From Paragonimus skrjabini miyazakii (taxonomy: Eukaryota > Platyhelminthes > Trematoda > Plagiorchiida > Troglotrematidae): 64,000 nt of DNA. Under the pieces are notes generated by a model. It ran no database searches. It worked only from the letters and a program-made list of their open reading frames with translations, and was not told the DNA's origin. Location of the stretch: assembly GCA_014338405.1 (NCBI GenBank), contig JTDE01002016.1:14503-78502 (forward strand), read 5' to 3'. Below are positions 49,370-59,798 of the stretch, piece after piece (the first letter of the stretch is position 1; every line of letters begins with the position of its first letter). The position numbers were made by a program, and so were the translations under genes.

Positions 49370-52300
49370 GTTCACACGTATAGTGTTGAACTGTAGCGAG
49401 TACTGAATGATATGCTATCGACTGTTTTGTTTAATCTTTCATGGTAGATGGCATATTGATATTGTTATGTCTGCTTGAATGTCCGATCCTTTACAATTGC
49501 AGAATGACTAGGTAAGCTGGAAGAGATTCAGTTGTACAAAATCAAGGTTTCAGCTGAATTCGTGTCAGTGACAAAAATACCATGCATGAACGTGACAAGC
49601 GTTGAGTCACAAAGCCAAGCTCAGAGCACGGAACTTTCTCAGTCAGACCTATCTAGTATCCGATAAATGAATCAGGAGATCGACTATCCTTGCCGAATTT
49701 CTAAGAACAGTTCACGGGGAGTAGGCGTAAAATATATCTAGTTAGGAGAACTCGGTTGCACGATTAATTCTAGAAAATCAATATTACTGTTAGTAACTGT
49801 GAATAGCCTCGAAGATACTCTACTGTTAATCGTGATTGTATGACTGTTTTCCTGGTTTTGATAGACGAAACTTGTATTGCTCACTGTGTCGCACTTAGAT
49901 TGATCGACTTTCATGAGGTTCACATCTCATATCAAGATTAAACGTGTTTTACAACGGGACAGCTTGACATTCTCGGAAGGTGCCTCTTGCTGGGTGAGGG
50001 TACTGTATTGATTTATTGACTTCAAACAGACAAAGTTATGACACCGAATATTGTGTAAGAATATGTACTACTCGTCAGTCTTCTACCAAATTAAAACATA
50101 ACTGCCATTCGGTGCTCAAATTGCTCACTCAATTAGTTGCATGCTGTTTGATCAGCCCCATTCAGGACTAGTCCTGTTGGTTCACCATGAAGTTGGACAC
50201 ATGAAACAACTCTTGTACATCCGCCAACACATAGGCAACATGTGTGATCGTTTAAGTAGTCGGCTTGAATTCAATATGACCTTGAGTGGAAAACTGTGAC
50301 TAGTCGACAATGTGTTTCAGGTATTTTTACGGAGTAGGTGAAACACGAAAGTCTCATGACTTTCACAAACACAATTAAATGTCGTAGACCGCGCTAGCGT
50401 AATACTTTATGAGCAAAACGCAAAAGAGGAGGGGACATGGGTAGGCTAACACTGATAGATGAGCCACGTAGAACGGAAGATTAGTCAGCGTATATCTCAA
50501 CCCTTTTGAAAGTCACACACAGTGATCAACATAATTAAAAGTTGATCATGCAGGTTTCAGATCCTAACCTGCTCGATGGATCTCAGAAGCTGACAATTTA
50601 GTCTTCTGTTCGACCTGATGTATGTTAACAGCCGGCCACTGAAGTGTGGTTACATGTGATTGACCATAAGCAATCAATTCTGTCGCGTACCGACGTGTTA
50701 GCTAATTTCACACTGAACTGGATTGCTGGAACTCAAATCAGAAGAATCTTACCACTGGGCGAAAATTATGTCTTTCTCGTCAGAACACGTGGTCGAAATG
50801 GGTGTACACATGGAAGCGGGTGGGCAACTCAACTGCAGATCGTTCACTATGTTCTAATGGGTAGATATCTTATGCGGTCAGTCTGTTATGTTCGAAAATG
50901 ATGCGACCAAACACGTTTCACTGGTGACCAAATCAATGTCAGTGTGCAAGATCTCCACTCCCCCTACCCCTTCTGTTGATGCATCATTACCCATCATCCA
51001 GCCATCGTACTTTTAGAGGACCACGTGTTTTTGTTTAAAACCGCCTTCTTTCTCAAGAAAACGATTTAGTTCACTCAGACGGCATGAAAATTTCCAGAAT
51101 AATCCAGATGTAACCTTCACTTTTTCACGTGCTCGACTTTCATTCCGCCGTGCTCATTGGTGACTTAGTCATCTAAACTACTATCTTTAGTATCTGTCCT
51201 TCTTTTCCCTGACTCGACAACGTTTTTAAGTTAACATGGACTATATAAATACCCTCCATCTTTCTCTTAGTCACACACAGTTCGGAGCGGAACAAAGTTG
51301 GTTTTCGCACTTGCTTTTTGATTTGACTTGGTAGCAACTAGCGGGGACAGTTACATTATCCTCGGGATCAGGGTCCCCTGTTTTCCTAATCTCAAGGGGA
51401 AAATCCGAGTTTTATTAAGGGTACTTATATGCCGCAGTTGATGCAGTGTATCCTTCGGGGGTTTACAACACACATTATGAGCTCTGACTGAGACAGATTG
51501 TCAGTGATTATTCACTGTTTTGCTGTGCAATTGCGGGTTACGAGTATTAAAACATATGGAAGAGAAATTAGAAGAGGGGATCGCACCATTTGACAGAATG
51601 TGGTAGCCTAACATTCATACTACTATCAAACAGATGTTTAACCATCTGATCAGGCCAAATCTATTGTAACTATCATAGTGTCGAGTTGCACGGAATGCAC
51701 TGGTTAGCGAACGATTGCTTTGATTAGGCGACTGTTTCGATAAGCAGATCATTAACCTAATTGTGGCACAGTGTTTGTTGAATCCATTGTTGAGGTAATA
51801 AGCAGAAATGATTTAGAATTAATATGATCTTACCCGATTGATTAATTTGGTCAGTTGTAATACGTATGCAAGACGTCAGCATTTACTAGTGTCTTCGTAA
51901 TATCAAACTATCGATAGAGAGCGCGACAACAGTGACATTATTTTCAGTCACCTTTCTTGATAACCAACTAACCGGTGGCTACGGTTAAGCATGAAAACAA
52001 AGTCGATTGAGAATTGATCTAACAGGCAATTCGTTTATGACAGTCTAACAGCTTGTTTATACGATGTCGTCTGGTTCTGAAACCGACTGGTTTCAGTGGT
52101 TTAAAAATGCTGAGTGGAATTATCGGTGATGAAAGGATCACAAGGTGACAGAGTTAATCTAAATTGGACATCAGCTATGGAAGAATCTATCCCATATCGG
52201 TTCACTATGGCACGACGGTGAACCAAACGAACAATTCAGACGTACAGATTTCTGTTATTATTCGCTATCCAGACGCGTTTTGATCATCTATCAAGTTGAC

Positions 52301-52786
52301 CTAGACTTTAAATTTGCACACATAGTGTCACACTCAGCCTAGTATGTTGTAGATCAATCAAGATTGTGAAGATCATGAGGTTGAACTACAAATTGTATCA
52401 GCAGCCAACTGTTAGTTAATCTTAGATTACCGTGAACTCAATGATATGATTTGGAATAATTCACACTGACGGCCTACACGGCCTTTTGAACTTCACAGTT
52501 TTGATGTACACTCTCGTTGCGGTATGGCTTAGATTGTACCACGTGTGATGCTTAGATTACGAGGCAGTGATAAGTCATGAACGGTGGTACGTCATCGTTG
52601 GATTTTAACGACGTATACACTAATGAATGACGCAGCTAGTCTTTTTGGGATCACATCCGTCCACAATTTTGCAATCGATCTATAATCGATGTCATCATTA
52701 TCATCATCATCGTTATCAACATCAAAATCAACTAGGATAAGTTTTGTGTCCATGTCAATGTCTCCAAACTTACATTTTTATTCGTC
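49370..52786. other. Intron sequence (inferred), possible decayed LTR-element remains
   Basis: Inside the long intron of the VGLL4-like gene. An 85-codon ORF at 50644-50901 (plus) carries GENYVFLVRTRGRNG, loosely like the 'GD-x-V-f-l' block of retroelement integrase C-termini. A TATA-like box with context (GGACTATATAAATACC) lies at 51238-51253. Neither is enough for a firm call. Confidence 0.3.
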
Positions 52787-52798
52787 TATGCTTGAATT
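52787..52798. repeat. Target-site duplication, left
   Basis: TATGCTTGAATT, identical to 53069-53080. Confidence 0.85.
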
Positions 52799-53068
52799 TC
52801 AATTTGAACACCACCCATAATTGATCGCAGCTGTCGCATTCCAATAGACTATCCAGTCGGCCCCTTCCGAAAAGAAGCACTAGACTCGAGTTTCGCTCTC
52901 AGTAGAGCTCGTCAGTAGTGCATATCCTCGCCACTGCCGGGACTAAAACCACGACCACGCTGTTCGTGAGGCGACCGTGTTTACCAATGCGCGAGTGACC
53001 TCACGTTAGGCACGACCGAATTGTCACATGTGAACGCTCAACCACTTTCGCTTGTGAGTAATTATCAG
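52799..53068 (-). mobile_element. tRNA/hammerhead retroelement, 5'-truncated, intact ribozyme
   Basis: 270 bp between perfect 12-bp duplications. Minus strand: truncated body starting CTGATAATTACTCACAAGCG, then a pol III region near 52991-52921 (A box TCGCGCATTGG, B box GGTTTTAGTCC with two changes). The hammerhead at 52877-52921 follows, then the tail ending GGTGGTGTTCAAATTGA. 5' truncation with long target duplications is typical of target-primed reverse transcription. Confidence 0.9.
52877..52921 (-). ncRNA. Hammerhead ribozyme, type I, intact core
   Basis: 45 nt on the minus strand. Stem I is GCACTA with TAGTGC (6 perfect bp). The core is CTGACGA. Stem II is GCTCT with AGAGC (5 bp, ACTG loop). 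GAAA follows, then a 2-bp stem III (AC/GU) with a TCGA loop, then the cleavage triplet GTC. Every conserved catalytic-core position is as in active hammerheads. The element lies antisense to the host gene, so only antisense or pol III transcripts would carry the active strand. Confidence 0.9.
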
Positions 53069-53080
53069 TATGCTTGAATT
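53069..53080. repeat. Target-site duplication, right
   Basis: TATGCTTGAATT, exact match to 52787-52798. Confidence 0.85.
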
Positions 53081-54662
53081 ATATTGTAAATGGATCAACA
53101 TCACGAGGTTTTAGTCTCTGGTTATCAGTCTGTGTCTGGGTGGGGCTTGACTGACAAACTGTTTTCGAGGTCATCTGTTTTCAGTAATGTTCCTAATCGT
53201 GTTACGTCATTTGTAGTCATGGCTATCTTATCGAAGCTAATTATGAGCAGTCAACTCATTCCGCTAGTCAAACGTGGTGTAAATTCCGTTGACGCTATGT
53301 TTATGTGACATGGCTACTGATTGCTGGTATTTCTTCGACATAATTTACTGACCGGCAAGTGCCCCGCAGGGACAAAATAAAAACTAACTTTTTGTTAACA
53401 CAACAAATATGTGACGAGTAAGATAAATCTGTAGACAGGGAATAAGAATTAATCAGAACTATTCTTTCTATGATGGCTTGTATTATAATCATACTTTATT
53501 GTGAGTTCGTTTGAAGAAAAACCTCGTAATTTGGATTCTTCACATTGGTAACTCCAGAAATGAGATCTGTGTGGACGTTAGATTGTCCATCTTCATACGG
53601 AGACACCAGATTTACATTTTGGCTATCAGCTTCTGTCGCCATCCTGACATGGAGTTGAAATCGATTGTAGTGTTTGTATGGTGGGCGTATTGCTTTCTAT
53701 CCCATGCATATCATACTAAGTATGATCGAGTAACCACGAGTGAACGTTCTTTTTCGATTGTTTATGAGTAACATTGACGTTTCTCAATGGCCTCGAGAAG
53801 ACCCATTTATAACTGCAGATTGTAACCAATCTTTACTTGTCAGTTAGGTTTAATTTGATCAATACTGTTTCCATCAGTGTGGTAAGTCTTGGATTTTGTT
53901 TGCTATATGGTAAACATTACTCATGTATATTCACAGTCTCTGTACTTAAATAAACATTTTTGACCTGCCCACTAAACGCGTTTCGTCCCTTGTTCAACTA
54001 GTGAATATGTTCGTTTGGAGAAGAATTTGTAATGTTGTACAAAAGAATAACATGCCTCCAGTCAAGAATAAACAATGTGTGTGGACACTATACTCTAATT
54101 AATGTTAACACTGTCTGCTTCCTTTGCAAAAATTGTCTTAAACTTTATTTGAAGCCGTTCGTATGATACAATATCAAAATTAGATAATACGGTTTGTCAC
54201 ATTGATATTTACACCATCGTTACAGTTATTCGTTATGACTGTTTTGTGATGAAATTGTAACTGGATAACAGTGCGTTTACACGCATTGTGTGGTTTTGAC
54301 TGAAACATAAATTTTGGACCATCACGTTAAGTACCATCAAATGAAAACCCAATGAGGTTGCACACTTTTACAACTTCCATGTTTATCAATTTAACAAGTT
54401 CGTTTCGATATACCGAGTGAACTGATAACGTGACCTTGAAAAAAATTTGAAGGACAATTGTAATTGGCAAATGAACGCATCTGCAATCTGTGCATAACAC
54501 AAGTTAGCAGTTGAAATATAAGATCTGATGGCATTTGGTGCCTAAGTACACTAAATACCTGACCAGCATTAAGTAACATAACATGTGCATACATTAACAC
54601 AATAAGTAACTAATCAGAATCATGTTGCTTTCCGGAAAACGAATTATACTACTTGTCTTTCA
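53081..54662. other. Intron sequence (inferred)
   Basis: No feature recognised. ORFs of 60-86 codons lack domains. Confidence 0.45.
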
Positions 54663-54696
54663 ACTGACTGACTGACTGACTGACTGACTGACTGAC
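54663..54696. repeat. (ACTG)n microsatellite
   Basis: About 8.5 uninterrupted tetranucleotide units. Confidence 0.95.
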
Positions 54697-55419
54697 TTAC
54701 ATACACTTTTATTGGTTTACCGATTTCTCCGAATTGTGCACATCGTAAGTCTGAATCCGTTCACTGTATCGCACACATTCTTTGTCTTAAAAGACCATGG
54801 ACCTCCCTGGAATCTTCACAACGTTGACGTTATCGAATCCCGAATCTGCTAAAATTCGTTCCATGACTGACATACACATGATCGTAACTTTCTTCAAAAA
54901 GAGTTGTATAACAATCCGAATAGATCCACTACAACCCAGACTGGAGCTTGTTATACGCAGTCAAGAGAAGAATACAATCGGCTCATAGCAATCATGCATC
55001 TTTATGGTTACCTGGACATTATTTTATAGAATCACATTTAAATTCAACAAATTTGTTAATCATTGGTTACTAGGATTGACACAGTAATGAACGTAAGACC
55101 TGACAACTAAAGACGAAAGTGCTGATCCAATCCGGAGCTGCATTTAGAAGACGGTGGTAATACTAGCCGGTTTTTCAGTTGTAGTTTCCATTTTTGGCTG
55201 GACCTCTGATAAAATGATTCCGCTTTCATCACATGTTATCGGGATGCTCTGTTATAAAATCAGATGTATACACCTCTTTACAATCGACATCTGATTAATT
55301 ATTTACCCTTTATGAGCCAATCAAACCAAAAACACGACAGAGGTTGGCATTATTAATATGGTCTTGTATACATATATAGTCTTGATAGTGATCTTTATTA
55401 TAAAGATATCTGAATAGTT
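54697..55419. other. Intron sequence (inferred)
   Basis: Nothing recognised. Confidence 0.45.
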
Positions 55420-55790
55420 CCTATTAAACACCACCTACAGTTGATCGCAATCCTGACATTCAGATAAACCTTTCGGCTAGTCTATTTGGAAAGGAAGCAC
55501 AAAACTTGAGCTTCGCTCTTATTAGAGCTCATCAGTAGTGCACATCCTCGTCCGAGCCGGAATTTGCACTCCGGGCCTTGTGCTTGTGAGACTAACGTAC
55601 TGACCGAATACTCACATCCAAAAACCTAACTACAACCTTGTATGATTGGTGTTCAGCCTACGCGATCATTTCGAAAGGAGAATAAACAAAAGTGCTTTGC
55701 TGAATCCAATCGATAACCCCGTGATCAGGACTTCTCAGTCAGGCTGAAATTATTGACTCCATCGAACCAACTGGGTATGGTTTAATTCAT
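55420..55790 (-). mobile_element. tRNA/hammerhead retroelement, divergent subfamily copy
   Basis: Minus strand: body (GAGAAGTCCTGATCACGGGG, GTTATCGATTGGATTC), a tRNA-like segment with B-box-like GTGCAAATTCC, a hammerhead relic at 55497-55541, and a tail ending GTGGTGTTTAATAGG. The ribozyme uses CTGATGA rather than CTGACGA, keeps stem II (GCTCT/AGAGC), but has GAAGC for GAAAC and a damaged stem I. A distinct older subfamily. Confidence 0.75.
55497..55541 (-). ncRNA. Hammerhead ribozyme relic (CTGATGA type)
   Basis: GCACTA, CTGATGA, GCTCT-AATA-AGAGC, then GAAGC. The last A of the GAAA box and the GTC cleavage triplet (here GTT) are mutated. Not expected to cleave. Confidence 0.7.
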
Positions 55791-56105
55791 TAGTAGGAGT
55801 TCGGAGACTTAAAGTACTTCAAGTTGAACTACCCATACTTGGTCGTAGCTCTCACGCTTAGAAAGCCTGAATGCGGGCGCTGTGATGAAGTATGGGTGAC
55901 GTTCATTTCGAAATAATCTGAATACCCGAACTTCTATTAAACATATCTGGTTATGTTAAGGCTCAATGAGACAGGGGAGACTTCCTTAATGGCTTCTTTG
56001 GACTGATTCTAATCGCCTATGTTAAGTGCACTTAGCAATTTCATCAGAGCAGAAAGAAAACATATTGCGATATGCAAAGCAACCTTTTCCCGTAGCAAAT
56101 TTGAG

Positions 56106-56268
56106 CGGAGAAGTCAGAAACAATTTTTTGCACGATGTCTCTCTCGTGCACATTTCCGTGCATCTCGTCAGATACATACTGCAGTCTGTCTGTGCAGTAT
56201 GTACCTGATGAGATGCAGCGAAATGTGCTCGAGAGATACATTGTGCAAAAACTGTTTCTGACTTCTCT
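56106..56268. repeat. Large imperfect palindrome (hairpin), about 75-bp arms
   Basis: The left arm 56106-56182 and right arm 56194-56268 are near reverse complements, separated by an 11-nt loop. The inner stem is ACATACTGC with GCAGTATGT, and the outer end is GGAGAAGTCAGAAACA with TGTTTCTGACTTCTCT. Roughly one base in eight mismatches. Weaker complementarity continues outwards (AACATATTGCGATATG with CATATTGCAGTATGTT). It lies in the intron. Overlapping ORFs on both strands (56019-56353) are by-products of the symmetry. Confidence 0.9.
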
Positions 56269-56904
56269 GTTCATATTGCAGTATGTTAACATTTCATTTA
56301 CTCTCATCAATCGCAAACGTAAAACATGCCAGTTATGTACATCATACAGATAAGGACAACCAGTGACTAGACATGCCTACAAGCACCCCAAGTATTATGT
56401 AATCACGACCATGACAACCCGATAGGTTGCATTAACTACTTTTGTGTACATAACGTCGACTGGTAAGTTCGGATGAGCATCGCTTCGCAGAACGCTAACG
56501 TTTCGATTGCGCAACAGTATCTTCAATGAGTTTAGTGTGTCAGCTTGGTGACCTGTTGTCATGAGGCGTTTAGCAATCGATGAGGTTGGATTTCGAATCG
56601 TCAGTGCTTAACAATACCAGTTGCACTGGGGTAAAAACATTTTTTTCCGTGTTCGAAAATAGTCACTCTTCTGAAATGACCTCGAATTAATAGCTAATTC
56701 CACGGTTTTAGGCCGTATGTGCTCACCTGACATTTAATTGATAGAAACGATTGCATAAGTTGTAGAAACTAGGACTCATTTCACTTGGTCACTTGGATTG
56801 GTGTTACCCACAATTTTTTTTAGAAGGTTGGGTAATTCTCTGTTCTGAATCCATCCAAGTATTTTTTTTTGACTAATCAAACAACTACCTGTTGTTATTT
56901 TCAG

Positions 56905-57993
56905 CCCGAATCTCAAGCGGTTGAACTCAAAAATTTTAGCACTTCATTACGAACATCAATGGAACATGCCAACCTGAAGCCAGCTTTCCGTACTGGACCA
57001 GAACCCAGTGGAACATCGAATAGTTTCGGTACCAAACGATCTGAGGCGGAAAAAGCCGTTGATGAGCATTTCGAAAAATCTTTAGCGGCTTTCCCAGGCT
57101 TTTCTGCTCTAAAGAAAACAGTGGCTGACACGATTCCTTCGACCATGACCACTTTGGCGTTAAGAACACCAGGCCAATCACACATACTGACAACTACCTC
57201 GATGATGTATAGTACAACAGAACAGTCGACTGTTTCGAAATCACTCATCCAAAAAACTGCTCGACCCAATGCATTAGTCACGCACATTCAAACAGAATCG
57301 CATTCTCAGAGAAATTCCTTTATGTCCTTCAGCCCTTCGGATTTCAAAAATTCCACCAGCTTGACTCACATACCTCAACCACCGCCTTACAGACGAGAAC
57401 ACCCGCCATTTCACAGTGATCTATTTACTACACAACCATGCCATCATGAGACCAACGATCTCAGAATCAAGTCTTCAGGCCAGTTCAAGCAAGACCCATC
57501 TCACATACGGCTTCCTGCGCCCGTAACCGCGCTTTCAGATAATCGTTGTATACGCCCAAAATTGACGCCATCTGTCAATAACCCTATTCCAATAACACCC
57601 ACTGCGGTGCCTGTGAATTCTTTTAAACCGAAAAAGAATTGGTTGGCCCAATATGGTGGGAAAGAAGCCAGAAGTGAAGACACTGGTACCATAAGTCCCA
57701 TCAGTCCGTCCGCGACACAGCTGAGCGGATTTGATTCACTAGGCTCTTCGCCATCCTCCCTCGCCATGGGAACAGAAGTTGGCGAGGAGTCAACGCACGG
57801 TGACACGGTTAATGAGATGAAACAACTGTCTCCTGTTCCGATAACTCGTATGTTCAATGAAACCAGTTTAGCAATGCATACAGGTCCCGCGGTAATCCCA
57901 GAACCAATCATGATGAAGGGGACAACAAACGTTAGATCGGATACTGAACAGCAGCTTGCAGATTTGGCCCCAGTGGAGCAACTAGGCGAAGAT
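56905..57993 (+). CDS. VGLL4: VGLL4-like transcription cofactor, exon with second TDU motif
   Basis: A 1089-nt exon (363 codons, phase 0 to phase 0), bounded by TTATTTTCAG and GTAAGC. The longest open frame of the window. Residues 52-60 (57058-57084) read VDEHFEKSL, a TDU motif of the VGLL4 type, about 60 residues after the TDU in exon 47627-47729. The tight spacing in vertebrate VGLL4 (about 25 residues) is therefore expanded. The remainder is low in order-promoting residues, rich in Ser, Thr, Pro and Gln (PQPPPYRREHPP), with a basic-aromatic PKKNWLAQYGG block at 57631-57663. A disordered nuclear regulator fits. The antisense ORFs here are shadows. Confidence 0.85.
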
Positions 57994-58450
57994 GTAAGCC
58001 TACTGGTTTGCTTTTCAAATATTGCTTGCAATCATTTCTTTTCTGAAATTTCCTGAAAGCCAGTCTAGATTTCTAACAAAATATCTAATTTTTATTCGAG
58101 GTTTTAATCAACCAGAAACTGCTCTCTGGAAAACTTCCTTGTGGCCATTGAGTGTTTGGTTGACAAATGCTAGAGAATGAAACTGCTGAGGGAAAAGTTC
58201 ACCATATGTAACTCGCAAGTTCTTCGATTTGAGAATTACGAGAAACAAGCGTCAGTTCCAAGTGACTGCTGCAGGACAGGCCAACGAGTATTTTCTTCAG
58301 AAATCACCGTTATGTGTACAACCATTACATCGAGTAGCAAGCGGCTTCAGTTTAGTGTGATATTGTAACTGTATCTTTCACGGCCTTCAAAATCAAACAA
58401 AGTCCGAGTATAAGTTTTGGATTATCCATCCACTGATTAGCGTACAAAAG
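57994..58450. other. Intron sequence (inferred)
   Basis: 5' part of the 2489-bp intron between exons 56905-57993 and 60483. Nothing recognised. Confidence 0.6.
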
Positions 58451-58459
58451 TAATGGGCA
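58451..58459. repeat. Target-site duplication, left
   Basis: TAATGGGCA, identical to 59570-59578, flanking the Penelope-like insertion. Confidence 0.8.
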
Positions 58460-58747
58460 GATAGTGTATGAGAATAAAGACATTTAGGCAAACATATGTT
58501 TTCGATAATTCATCTTCAGGTAGGTACAATTATATGAGAAGTTAATAGAGTTAGATCGAGATATCGATCAGACTTATGACATAGAAACTAGGTCACTGGT
58601 GAGTCAATTAGCGAGATGGTTTGATTAGTCGGTTACGTCACGCTTGTCCACTGGTTTGATCACGCAGGTTGTCCATCGATTCGGTGGATTTGTGGCCATG
58701 GTAGATGCAGCGCTTGAACAAACCATTTTTGATGACATTATACCGGG

Positions 58748-59242
58748 TCAAGCAGCCTGATTCCAATGGCCTCGGCGGTACAGTGTTCTGATTCGGACCG
58801 CTTTTGATGGGTTGTCGCGATATACCACTTTGAAAGCTTGATCAGCGTTCACCTGGTGTCCGCTTTCAACCGGATGAGCGACAATAGCACTGTTGACCGA
58901 TCGTGATTCCCCGTGCCCCAGCCACCGTGGATGGTGTTCTCGAATTCGTTTCAAAAGTTGTCTTGATGTTCGACCAATATAACCTTCTCCACAGGAACAA
59001 GTGAATGAGTAGATACACATAAATGAGGTCTGAACTGTCAGTCTATCTTTGTTATAAAACCTGAGAATTGGGGATGTGGAGAATTGAATACGGAGTTCTG
59101 CTGTACCATAGGTCCTGCTAATTGTCTGGTTGAGCCTGTTTGTCAGCCATTCGGCGGCATTTTCACCTGCAAAGGGTACTCGAATAAACACCGACTTCTT
59201 TCTTACGTCATGCACTTCAGGTTTAGGTGATAGTCTGATCAT
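58748..59242 (-). pseudogene. Penelope-like GIY-YIG endonuclease domain
   Basis: A 164-codon reading open to its stop. Central block: CIYSFTCSCGEGYIGRTS then RQLLKRIREHHPRWL. This shows the Tyr and Y-I-G of the GIY-YIG core, the Cys pair seen in Penelope proteins and the conserved R-x-x-E-H helix. EN nicks target DNA to prime reverse transcription. Further on, IVAHPVESGHQ (a conserved H-x(n)-GH block) and VYRDNPSKAVRIRT complete the domain. The ORF is intact here, but the RT upstream is truncated and interrupted, so the copy as a whole cannot be autonomous. Confidence 0.85.
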
Positions 59243-59500
59243 ATTTCTGGCGATAAGTCGTTCCTAGTAGCCGTTATCATGTAGTGCGTTCCTTATGAAT
59301 TCTAGTTCACTTTCTAACGTATCCGCTGGACAAATTTTATATGCTGTATCAGTCAGACAGCGCACTAGATTTATCTTCGGTTTCAAGGGTACAAAACTGT
59401 GAAAGTTTGTGTACTGACCTGTCTACGTGTTCTTGCGGTAAATTCTGCATTGAATAGTACTGTCTATTCGTCGACGTAAACGAACATCTAGGAAAGATAT
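59243..59500 (-). pseudogene. Penelope-like reverse transcriptase C-terminal remnant
   Basis: Upstream of the endonuclease frame, the minus strand reads SFLDVRLRRR, IQCRIYRKNT, a stop, then TGQYTNFHSFVPLKPKINLV, TAYKICP and ELEFIRNALHDNGY. These match the region after the RT catalytic box in Penelope RTs (F-L-D-V; I-Y-R-K-x-T-x-T-x-x-Y; S-x-x-P-x-x-x-K; NGY). One stop lies where the conserved Trp of T-W-T-G-Q-Y is expected, and another follows NGY. Fingers and palm are missing. Confidence 0.8.
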
Positions 59501-59569
59501 AATTGTACCAACCTGAAGATGAATTATCGAAAACATTTGTTCGCCTAAATGTCTTTATTCTCATTATCG

Positions 59570-59578
59570 TAATGGGCA
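59570..59578. repeat. Target-site duplication, right
   Basis: TAATGGGCA, exact match to 58451-58459. Confidence 0.8.
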
Positions 59579-59798
59579 TATTTGAAAAGATGAGATAGTA
59601 GATGGCTGAAACAAGAACCTTATGCTAATGCCCATTATTATGATCCTGTGTGTGAAAACCTGTCACTGGATGATGCTTGCCAGTCTCTCATTTATCGGCC
59701 TGTACTGGGACCGCAAGGTAGCCGGAACGCATGAATAAGCAATGTCGATCGAATAATAACTTGGTTTGTTATCCACGGGACAAACATGGATTTACTAA

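Larger units (their letters stand above)
58460..59569 (-). mobile_element. Penelope-like element, 5'-truncated, with inverted termini
   Basis: Minus strand: RT C-terminus, GIY-YIG endonuclease, then a 3' untranslated tail. The two ends are inverted copies of each other: 58468-58535 matches the reverse complement of 59497-59564 (blocks GAGAATAAAGACATTTAGGC and GATAATTCATCTTCAGGT). Each terminus starts with GATA, followed by TGAGAATAAAG. A 9-bp duplication TAATGGGCA lies immediately outside both ends. Inverted terminal segments and variable duplications are known for Penelope elements. It sits in an intron, antisense to the VGLL4-like gene. Confidence 0.85.

Noticed and set aside
56019..56353. 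Group of ORFs of 60-90 codons on both strands
   Set aside because: They arise from the large palindrome at 56106-56268, where both strands have similar sequence. No domain or splice context.
57501..58031. 176-codon ORF on the minus strand
   Set aside because: It lies antisense to the VGLL4-like exon 56905-57993, which has splice sites in matching phase and a TDU motif. The antisense frame has no motif and is a codon-bias shadow. The same applies to the minus ORF at 56913-57287.
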